From: DASYSA01 sp036003885
GTDB lineage: Bacteria; Acidobacteriota; Blastocatellia; UBA7656
Reading direction: 5' to 3'
NCBI GenBank assembly: GCA_036003885.1
Contig: DASYSA010000124.1
Location: forward strand, 1 to 5,618
Length of the DNA: 5,618 bases
Part shown: in pieces, positions 1-4,019 of the stretch
Layout of the letters: every line of letters begins with the position of its first letter
How positions within the stretch are numbered: position 1 is the stretch's first letter
Program-made: the position numbers and the translations under genes
Notes under the pieces: generated by a model
The model's input: only the letters and a program-made list of their open reading frames with translations
Databases searched by the model: none
Told to the model about the DNA's origin: nothing

Positions 1-72
1 GACATGCGCCTGGATGTCGTGAGGGCCGGGGAACCGCGTGGTCGGAGAGAGACGTAGGGGTAAGAGCTTTTG

Positions 73-900
73 TCACCTAACGACACGCATCACATCGGCG
101 GTTGGTTGCCGGCTGCCGCATGCTCGCGTTAGGCGCCCGGCGGCTTCCGCCTGCTCGGGTTCCCGTCCTTCCCGAAGGTGTCGACCCTGCTCTGATGCAT
201 AGCCCCAAGCCTTTTCCACGACCTGATCCAGCGGTGCCGGAATCAGGCCCGGATGTCGCGACAGCAACTGACCAAGTGTAGGCCTCGCATCGCCACAGAC
301 ATCGCGCGCAATACACTCCAAAGCCACCATCGCGTGTTGGATAGCGCCGGTGAGGTCAGGCACAGGTCGCCGTGATAAGTCTTGCAATGCCTGGTGAAGT
401 TCGTTCCTTGCTGTCATACTGCCAGCATCTTCCAACCGTTCTATCGCTCTGTTGACAGGTTCCTGAAATGACTCCGGCCCTCGAGCCTGTACCAGACCAC
501 CGACGAGCTGCCACCCTATGCCAGCCCCACGGAAGTACAGGTTGATCTCGTTTGCAAAGTAGTCCGGGCGCGGAGGTCGCTGGAAATCGGCCGACGAAGT
601 GTTGCGTAGGAAATGATCCACTGCCTCGACAATGTCGTACACCTCATGCCACGCGCATTCACGGAGGCGCCGTCGCACTTCTTCGTCGACATTCGGAAAG
701 TCGGACCAGTTCCAAGACTCTTCCTCGACCCGAAGAACGCGGGAGACAATGCGCCTCAGCTGTGTCGGTTGGAGGCCGGCCTCGTACGCAATATCGACGA
801 CAGCGATGCGGAGTCCAGTGGGCGCATCTTGCCTGACCGTTATCTCGGCGTCTTCCGGTTCGAAACCGAGTCTTCTGGAGAAGCGGTCACTAGAACTCAT
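73..900 (-). CDS. AbiJ-NTD4 / HEPN-type putative defence protein, C-terminus fused into an attC-like site
   Basis: The 275-residue product matches, from memory, the AbiJ-NTD4 family. Its N-terminal part (about 6-100) has the FSRRLGF opening, a WSDFPN stretch and a WHEVYDIVEA helix. A linker with FANEIN and GIGWQLVGG follows (115-136). The C-terminal part (about 150-253) is HEPN-like, with LQDLSRRPVPDLTGAIQHAM, ALECIARDV, TLGQLL and WGYASEQGRHLREGREP. Related proteins take part in abortive infection, and HEPN domains are often RNases, but no active residues are assigned here. The family normally has a further helix after EGREP; here it is replaced by 20 residues (R256-R275) encoded by the attC-like element. 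ATG at 900 gives the full domain, but no Shine-Dalgarno site precedes it, as is common for cassette genes. It stands alone on its strand. The family call is fairly secure; the activity is inference. Confidence 0.8.
   Translation of the reverse strand: MSSSDRFSRRLGFEPEDAEITVRQDAPTGLRIAVVDIAYEAGLQPTQLRRIVSRVLRVEEESWNWSDFPNVDEEVRRRLRECAWHEVYDIVEAVDHFLRNTSSADFQRPPRPDYFANEINLYFRGAGIGWQLVGGLVQARGPESFQEPVNRAIERLEDAGSMTARNELHQALQDLSRRPVPDLTGAIQHAMVALECIARDVCGDARPTLGQLLSRHPGLIPAPLDQVVEKAWGYASEQGRHLREGREPEQAEAAGRLTRACGSRQPTADVMRVVR
75..134 (-). other. attC-like integron recombination site at the 3' end of the HEPN gene
   Basis: Read on the minus strand, this 60-base element begins with GCCTAAC (134 to 128, fitting R'' RYYYAAC) and ends with GTTAGGT (81 to 75, fitting R' GTTRRRY). 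The arms CCTAACG and CGTTAGG are perfect inverted repeats. Inside them a GCAT/ATGC pairing is offset by one base, as with the extrahelical base of attC hairpins; the central part pairs only loosely. Its length suits a short attC and its orientation matches the gene it follows. The gene's TGA stop (75-73) lies just beyond the expected G|TT crossover point, so the last residues are read from the site. No integron integrase is in the window, so the call depends on box sequence, spacing and context. Confidence 0.55.
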
Positions 901-919
901 AGCGATCTGATAGAGACTT

Positions 920-926
920 GCCTAAC
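920..926 (-). other. Cassette 5' boundary (R'-type GTTAGGC box)
   Basis: On the minus strand GTTAGGC lies 19 bases before the ATG of the HEPN gene, in the same orientation as GTTAGGT at 81-75. A circularised integron cassette would run from the TTAGGC here to the G of the downstream box, about 845 bases with one gene. The matching R'' partner is unclear: GCTTAAC (951 to 945) fits the consensus but makes a 32-base site, shorter than normal attC elements, so the upstream site may be truncated. Confidence 0.45.
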
Positions 927-957
927 GACAGACTGCATTCCGATGTTAAGCGGGACG

Positions 958-976
958 AACCTACATCTTAGACCTG
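958..976 (+). repeat. Left copy of a 19-base inverted repeat
   Basis: The sequence AACCTACATCTTAGACCTG is repeated in inverted orientation at 1436-1454 with one mismatch (18 of 19; the first 15 bases are identical). The pair delimits 497 bases containing the tRNA fragment. No target-site duplication and no transposase are visible, so it could be the ends of a small non-autonomous element or two remnants of a related sequence. Confidence 0.55.
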
Positions 977-1142
977 AATGGTTCGAATTGATAACGGGGT
1001 AATCCGCTACCTCAGGCAAGTGCTGAATGCGAAGGATTCAGTCGGAGGACGCGTAGAGCCCGAGACGGGGACGCACGACATTTTGTCTATGCGGTGAAAA
1101 ACTGTGAAACACTCATCTCAATCGTGCCCACCAGCCATTTCT

Positions 1143-1164
1143 GTGAGCAATTAGTGAGCAGTTA
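1143..1164 (+). repeat. Tandem 11-base direct repeat near the attachment scar
   Basis: GTGAGCAATTA is followed directly by GTGAGCAGTTA, 10 of 11 bases identical. The pair lies about 80 bases left of the tRNA fragment. Tandem repeats of about this size and spacing are typical of arm-type binding sites of tyrosine integrases, and this is the side on which the integrated element should lie. The function is inference; the repeat itself is plain. Confidence 0.4.
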
Positions 1165-1244
1165 CTCGCAAACAGCATCAAAAACCAAGTAGTCAGCGCA
1201 ACCTAAATGCTTGAGCGTACAGGACGAGCAACAACTGTGTTTTC

Positions 1245-1289
1245 CTCATAACCCAAAGGTCGCGGCTTCAAATCCCGCCCCCGCTACCA
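1245..1289 (+). tRNA. 3' half of a Met-type (CAT) tRNA: attachment-site remnant
   Basis: The stretch fits the 3' half of a tRNA base by base: anticodon loop CTCATAA with CAT at 1247-1249, 3' anticodon strand CCCAA, variable AGGTC, T-arm GCGGC-TTCAAAT-CCCGC, acceptor strand CCCCGCT and encoded ACCA. It resembles initiator tRNA-Met. No 5' half (acceptor strand, D-arm or 5' anticodon strand) lies upstream. The last T-stem pair is C-C where a G-C pair is expected, so the copy is decaying. A fragment that starts at the anticodon loop and runs to CCA is what integration of a tyrosine-recombinase element into a tRNA gene leaves at the distal end. It is not a working tRNA. The intact gene should lie to the left, outside the window. 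Confidence 0.7.
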
Positions 1290-1435
1290 ACCTGAAATCG
1301 GCCACCCACCCCACCACCGAGACACCAAGTCAGCATGTGACAGCGTCGGCGCCAACGTGGCAGCTAAAGAATTTTGTCAGGAAAGCAAAGTTCCGCCGAT
1401 TAGCTGCGTCGCTTCTGTTTCTTAAATGCGGCGGG

Positions 1436-1454
1436 CAGATCTAAGATGTAGGTT
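1436..1454 (-). repeat. Right copy of the 19-base inverted repeat
   Basis: On the minus strand this reads AACCTACATCTTAGATCTG, identical to 958-976 except for one C/T change. Both copies can be read as TYILDL in the same codon register, the difference being a synonymous GAC/GAT. Its outer end overlaps by three bases the base of the hairpin at 1452-1513. Confidence 0.55.
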
Positions 1455-1513
1455 GGCGGTGCTTCACGCCGGGCATTCAGCCCGGGCGTCGCAAAATTTC
1501 GAAGCACCGCAAC
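1452..1513. repeat. Large imperfect hairpin (nested inverted repeats)
   Basis: The outer stem pairs GTT-G-GCGGTGCTTC (1452-1465, one bulged G) with GAAGCACCGCAAC (1501-1513), 13 pairs. The inner stem pairs ACGCCGGGC (1466-1474) with GCCC-G-GGCGT (1480-1489, one bulged G) around the loop ATTCA. An unpaired 11-base stretch containing AAAATTT separates the inner and outer stems on the 3' side only. It is too long and lacks the T-run for an ordinary terminator. It lacks the outward AAC...GTT box order of an attC site. REP-like element, recombination site or structured RNA are all possible. Confidence 0.6.
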
Positions 1514-1764
1514 ATTGCCTTGAGCTGATGCCTGCAATGAAGCAATTAACTTGTGAACAATGCCTGGTTTGATGCCATTTACGGCCTGGCAAGCGGCCTC
1601 GGCCTGCCCGAACTGCTTTTCAAAAGGCTGGTTTAATAGTAGACGGCTGGCTCCAGGCGCAGCATTGTTGGAAGGACTTTGTCGACAGAATTCGCCCGCT
1701 TGTGCCTGTGCCCGAACCCTCCGGGTGATCGAAAGGCATTCTCTCGATGGATAAGCGATTCGGA

Positions 1765-1794
1765 TTGAACGAGCTTGCCCAGTCCCGGCATAAT
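1765..1794 (+). promoter_or_regulatory. Putative sigma70-type promoter of the AbiEi remnant
   Basis: TTGAAC (1765-1770, 4 of 6 to TTGACA) and CATAAT (1789-1794, 5 of 6 to TATAAT) are separated by 18 bases. Transcription would start near 1801, about 34 bases before the ATG at 1835 and inside the dyad at 1794-1834. Assigned by consensus only. Confidence 0.5.
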
Positions 1795-1834
1795 GTGTGC
1801 AGAAACTTAGGTTTTTCCTAAGGTATTGCACACA
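1794..1834 (+). promoter_or_regulatory. Symmetric nested dyad, candidate AbiEi operator
   Basis: Two concentric perfect inverted repeats share one centre: TGTGTGCA (1794-1801) with TGCACACA (1827-1834), and CTTAGG (1806-1811) with CCTAAG (1817-1822), around TTTTT. Four-base unpaired spacers lie symmetrically between them. The dyad begins at the -10 box and ends at the base before the ATG, as expected for repression of initiation. AbiEi-family antitoxins are known to autorepress by binding inverted repeats in their promoter. It could also form a hairpin in the 5' leader. Confidence 0.5.
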
Positions 1835-2186
1835 ATGGGACACGCAGGTAAAAGAACCCCGGATCACGCCGCTCTTTATCATCTTGCCGAGCAGCAGGCC
1901 GAATACTTCACCGCCCGTCACGTGGCCAAGGCGGGTTTCTCCTGGGAGCGCCTGACCGAATACTCGAAAAATGGGCGCTTCCAAAGAGTCGCTCACGGAA
2001 TTTATCGACTGGCCCAGGTTTCCTTCCTCACGTTTCGAGGATCTCTTCGTGGCCTGGCTGAAGTGTGGCCCGCGGTCTGCCATCTCACATGAAACCGCTC
2101 TTGCCCTCTCTTCCAGGGTCCAGGGCGGGATCGCTAAAAACCTGAACCACGAAGCCGGCTATCTCGTTCTCAATCCGGTGAGGTGA
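1835..2186 (+). pseudogene. Frameshifted, truncated AbiEi-type (type IV) antitoxin
   Basis: The first frame (ATG 1835) reads LYHLAEQQAEYFTARHVAKA, then LTEYSKNGRFQRVAHGIYRLA, the winged-helix N-terminal domain of AbiEi-type antitoxins. Just after YRLA the homology moves to the next frame and continues RFPSSRFEDLFVAWLK and SHETALAL. Removing one C from CCC at 2013-2015 gives YRLARFPSSRFEDLF, so a one-base insertion explains the break; the unrepaired frame stops at 2092. After SHETALAL (about 2103) the second frame no longer resembles the family and stops at 2186, so the C-terminal domain is missing too. AbiEi represses its own operon and counters the nucleotidyltransferase toxin AbiEii; no AbiEii gene follows. 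The weak AAGG at 1820-1823 is the only ribosome-site candidate. A sequencing error could cause the shift but not the missing C-terminus. Confidence 0.75.
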
Positions 2187-2284
2187 GTCAACCGTCTCGG
2201 CGCAATCGATACGACGGAATTCAGGAGGTAGGCGGTAGACAGATCAAGAACCTTTCAGAGCAGACGAAGGAAAATTCATGCGGC
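2187..2284. other. Short spacer between AbiEi remnant and PIN toxin
   Basis: No gene, strong hairpin or T-run terminator is visible. The remnant's end and the minus-strand toxin converge on this spacer without an evident terminator. It may hold eroded sequence, since the AbiEi C-terminus and any AbiEii gene would be expected here. Confidence 0.3.
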
Positions 2285-2797
2285 TCAAACTGTCAGGTCG
2301 GAGGGATTATAGACGACGTAATCGGAGGCACGTTCAAGGTCTTTATCCGCGCTGGCGATTCCCTTAATTCCAAGTCTCAGAGCTGTCGCCAATAATACTG
2401 CATCATTCGTCAAGAATCCGCACCGGCGACGAATGGAGAGGCTCTCCATAAGATCTGCTTGTTTCAGATCTTCGACATGAAGACGTAATGCGAAAATGCG
2501 TCGCAGTCGTTCTTCATAGCGAACGAGAGACTGAATCCGCTCGGGCCGCTCCAGTAGAGATCGAACCGGATTTGAGCCCTTTGCCCAATCATTCTCCTTA
2601 GCCTCGAGCATCATCAGCCGGTGCGTCACCTCTACTAGGGAAAGAATTGAAACATATCCCTGAATATTACCTGCCGCGCAGCGTTGCATGAACCGGCCGC
2701 AGTCGTCCGAGCGCTGCGTGAGCCAGTAGACAAAAATATTCGCGTCGATCAAGATCCGGGCGCCTTCTTGGACCTCACGCAGATTTACTGTTCCCAC
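2285..2797 (-). CDS. PIN-domain toxin (VapC-like) of an RHH-PIN toxin-antitoxin module
   Basis: From the GTG at 2797 the product has 170 residues. PIN-domain acidic residues are all present: D18 in ILIDANIFVYWL, E56 in ILSLVEVTHR, D132 in LTNDAVLLATAL and D151/D153 in IASADKDL. PIN toxins are Mg-dependent ribonucleases that cut tRNA, rRNA or mRNA when the antitoxin is lost. The start is a choice. An upstream ATG (2863) would overlap the antitoxin gene by about 79 bases and add 22 residues of non-PIN character. GTG 2797 overlaps it by 13 bases and puts the first catalytic Asp at a usual position. At 170 residues it is longer than classic 130-residue VapC, with a charged helical insert at about 62-112. 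Coupled translation with the antitoxin is likely. Confidence 0.82.
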   Translation of the reverse strand: MGTVNLREVQEGARILIDANIFVYWLTQRSDDCGRFMQRCAAGNIQGYVSILSLVEVTHRLMMLEAKENDWAKGSNPVRSLLERPERIQSLVRYEERLRRIFALRLHVEDLKQADLMESLSIRRRCGFLTNDAVLLATALRLGIKGIASADKDLERASDYVVYNPSDLTV

Positions 2798-3024
2798 ATA
2801 TCCATTCGCAAGACAGCTTGCAGGTCTTCGTCTGAGACCCGGATTGGATTGCTGTTGAGCCATTGCCAGGCTTGAAGGGATTCCTGCTTGCTTGGGTTTA
2901 GCTGGAGATAAGCGACTACGGCGTCATGCAAGATCTCGGCAAGGGGGCGTTGCTCATCGGCAGCGCGCTTCTTGAGCTCCTTGAATAGCCGCTCTTCTAG
3001 AACTGTTCCGATTTTGCGTTTCAT
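2785..3024 (-). CDS. Ribbon-helix-helix-like antitoxin of the PIN module
   Basis: This 79-residue protein opens with MKRKIGTVLEERLFKELKKR, a short basic strand followed by an amphipathic helix, then a second helix (PLAEILHDAVVAYL, 27-40). This is the ribbon-helix-helix pattern found in many PIN-partner antitoxins. The acidic C-terminal part (about 41-79, with SDEDLQAVLRMDMWEQ) would be the toxin-binding tail. An AGAGG ribosome site sits just before the ATG at 3024. Its stop overlaps the GTG start of the toxin by 13 bases. Antitoxins of this kind bind and inhibit the toxin and repress their own promoter. The fold is inferred from pattern and context; the partner role is well supported by the overlap. 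Confidence 0.75.
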   Translation of the reverse strand: MKRKIGTVLEERLFKELKKRAADEQRPLAEILHDAVVAYLQLNPSKQESLQAWQWLNSNPIRVSDEDLQAVLRMDMWEQ

Positions 3025-3041
3025 CCTCTGTTCCCGCTTCG

Positions 3042-3071
3042 ATTGTAGGTGAATTGAATTAGAGACGTCAA
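3042..3071 (-). promoter_or_regulatory. Putative sigma70-type promoter of the RHH-PIN operon
   Basis: On the minus strand TTGACG (3071-3066, 5 of 6 to consensus) and TACAAT (3047-3042, 5 of 6) are separated by 18 bases. Initiation near 3035 would leave a leader of about 11 bases containing the AGAGG ribosome site. It is among the best promoter matches in the window. Confidence 0.6.
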
Positions 3072-3077
3072 ATGATT

Positions 3078-3103
3078 ATCTAGATATCTAGAAGTAATCT
3101 AGA
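3078..3103. promoter_or_regulatory. Triple TCTAGA operator-like cluster between divergent toxin-antitoxin operons
   Basis: TCTAGA occurs three times in 25 bases (3079-3084, 3087-3092, 3098-3103). The first two form a perfect 14-base palindrome, TCTAGATATCTAGA (3079-3092). The cluster lies just upstream of the -35 box of the minus-strand promoter and in the far upstream region of the plus-strand operon. It could serve either antitoxin as an operator or act as an A/T-rich upstream element. Confidence 0.5.
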
Positions 3104-3122
3104 CATGACGCAGAAATGCTGC

Positions 3123-3145
3123 CAATGTGCTACAATGTGCACATG
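3123..3145 (+). promoter_or_regulatory. -10 box and repeats at the start of the Phd-VapC operon; possible leaderless start
   Basis: CAATGTGC occurs twice at a 10-base interval (3123-3130 and 3133-3140), and ATGTGCACAT (3135-3144) is a perfect palindrome reaching into the start codon. TACAAT (3131-3136) makes a good -10 box ending six bases before the ATG at 3143. Initiation would then fall at or next to that ATG. No clear -35 box or Shine-Dalgarno site is seen. The repeats are plausible Phd-family operator half-sites. Confidence 0.45.
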
Positions 3146-3427
3146 TCAAAAAAGCAGAGTGTGGGTGTCCGGGAGCTGCGGCAAAATCTGAGTGTGTACC
3201 TCAGGCGTGTAAAGCGCGGCGAGCCTATTGAGGTCACGGAACGCGGCCGGGCAGTCGCCATACTCGCGCCCCTACCCGAACCTGCCACGGCCATGGACCG
3301 ACTGGTCGCTTCGGGCCGGGCTTCGGCGCCGGCCGGCGACCTGCTCGATCTGGCCCCAATTCCCTCCAGAGGACTGTCGAGACGACTCAGGCGCGCCCTC
3401 GACGACATCCGCGCCGAACGTCTGTAA
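3143..3427 (+). CDS. Phd/YefM-family antitoxin
   Basis: The 94-residue product has the Phd/YefM N-terminal domain: VGVRELRQNLSVYLRRVKRG (7-26), then EPIEVTERGRAVAILAPLPE (27-46), whose PIEVTERGRAVAIL strand is characteristic. The C-terminal part (about 50-94) is rich in Arg, Ala and Leu and should fold on the toxin; it includes LLDLAPIP and a final RLRRALDDIRAERL helix. ATG 3143 starts right at the conserved domain. An in-frame ATG at 3116 would add nine residues (MLPMCYNVH) unlike the family and lacks a ribosome site. The stop overlaps the toxin start as TAATG. Phd-type antitoxins neutralise the toxin and repress the operon. Confidence 0.85.
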   Translation: MSKKQSVGVRELRQNLSVYLRRVKRGEPIEVTERGRAVAILAPLPEPATAMDRLVASGRASAPAGDLLDLAPIPSRGLSRRLRRALDDIRAERL

Positions 3428-3825
3428 TGACGAAACTGATTTATCTCGATTCCTCCTCAATCATAAAGCTGGTCATCCGGGAAGCCGAGAGCACGGCGTT
3501 GATTGAGTTTTTGCGTCATCGTCTGCAGCGGACCTCAAGCGCCGTCGCCCGGGTCGAAGTGCTGCGAGCGCTTCGTCGTGCAGGAGCGACACAGGCCGAG
3601 AACGATCACGCTGTGGAAGTTCTCCGGCGTCTGGCCCTGATACGAATCAATGATGCGATCCTCGAGTCTGCAGCCGAGCTTGAGCCGTTCGACTTGAGAT
3701 CACTGGACGCGTTACACCTTGCCAGCGCGCTGTCGCTTCAACCAGATCTTGAGGGCATCGTCACTTATGACAGACGTCTCGCGGCTGCCGCGCGACCACT
3801 GATGACCGTATGGACCCCGCAATGA
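3427..3825 (+). CDS. vapC: VapC-type PIN-domain toxin
   Basis: At 132 residues it has the standard VapC length and all four acidic positions: D8 (IYLDSSSIIKL), E44 (AVARVEVLRAL), D94 (LRSLDALHLASAL) and D115 (IVTYDRRLAAAA). The family consists of Mg-dependent endoribonucleases that block translation by cutting tRNA or rRNA; the target cannot be read from sequence. Its ATG shares one base with the antitoxin stop (TAATG), implying translational coupling and a two-gene operon. It is only distantly similar to the other PIN toxin (2285-2797): shorter, without the inserted helical region and with a Phd rather than RHH partner, so the two modules are not a recent duplication. No terminator is visible after the stop. 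Confidence 0.88.
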   Translation: MTKLIYLDSSSIIKLVIREAESTALIEFLRHRLQRTSSAVARVEVLRALRRAGATQAENDHAVEVLRRLALIRINDAILESAAELEPFDLRSLDALHLASALSLQPDLEGIVTYDRRLAAAARPLMTVWTPQ

Positions 3826-3853
3826 ACTGCAGCTTCTGCCTCGCGGGATCGAA

Positions 3854-3883
3854 GTCGATATCGACATGCTCTTGGCGTATAAT
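3854..3883 (+). promoter_or_regulatory. Putative promoter of the receptor gene with a 12-base palindrome on the -35 region
   Basis: A perfect TATAAT (3878-3883) is preceded at 17 bases by TCGATA (3855-3860, 4 of 6 to TTGACA). GTCGATATCGAC (3854-3865) is a perfect 12-base palindrome covering the -35 box, a natural position for a repressor. Transcription near 3890 would give a leader of about 130 bases. I recognise no riboswitch in that leader. Confidence 0.45.
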
Positions 3884-4007
3884 CCGCACCATCGGGACTC
3901 ATCCAGGACCGGGGACCACCCGCTAAGTTGACCTAAAGACCCCTCTCAGGTGAGTATCTCGACCTGGGTTGAAAACGCGGCTTTATTCCGGCTATCCGCC
4001 TTAGCAC

Positions 4008-4018
4008 GGGAGGTGAGG
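4008..4018 (+). promoter_or_regulatory. Strong Shine-Dalgarno site of the receptor gene
   Basis: GGGAGGTGAGG contains GGAGGTGA, fully complementary to the 3' end of 16S rRNA. GGAGG is six bases from the ATG at 4020. An in-frame TGA at 4014-4016 rules out any start further upstream. Confidence 0.85.
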
Positions 4019-4019
4019 C

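Larger units (their letters stand above)
927..1244. other. Gene-free scar region
   Basis: I find no credible gene on either strand; reading frames here are short or shadow the HEPN gene. The stretch holds the left copy of a long-range inverted repeat (958-976), a small perfect stem-loop (CTGAAT/ATTCAG, 1023-1041) and the tandem 11-base repeat at 1143-1164. It ends at the tRNA fragment. By the orientation of that fragment, this should be the terminal DNA of an integrated element. Confidence 0.5.
1290..1764. other. Region without a recognisable gene
   Basis: No plus-strand frame is convincing. The minus strand is open from 2083 to 1400, but half of that frame runs antisense to the AbiEi remnant and the rest matches no family I know, so I do not call it. 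Contents seen are the right copy of the inverted repeat (1436-1454), the large hairpin (1452-1513) and, at the right edge, the promoter of the AbiEi remnant. Confidence 0.5.

Noticed and set aside
920..951. A complete second attC made of GCCTAAC and GTTAAGC
   Set aside because: Both boxes fit the consensus, but 32 bases leave no room for the L boxes and central region; kept only as a cassette boundary or truncated site.
613..1002. Plus-strand open frames over 552-1002
   Set aside because: They are antisense to the HEPN gene, whose minus-strand product shows clear family motifs.
1023..1041. Small stem-loop CTGAAT/ATTCAG
   Set aside because: Six pairs with no T-run and no gene ending beside it; may be chance.
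1211..1444. Plus-strand open frame of 77 codons
   Set aside because: It reads straight through the tRNA fragment and has low-complexity Thr/Pro/Ala content; no gene character.
1400..2083. Long minus-strand open frame (227 codons)
   Set aside because: Its first third runs antisense to the clearly homologous AbiEi remnant, and the rest matches no family I recognise and crosses the hairpin and the repeat. Probably an open shadow frame, although the 1400-1800 part could be a decayed gene end.
3928..3956. TTGACC followed by a GAGTAT-like -10 before the receptor gene
   Set aside because: The -10 is poor compared with the perfect TATAAT at 3878-3883.
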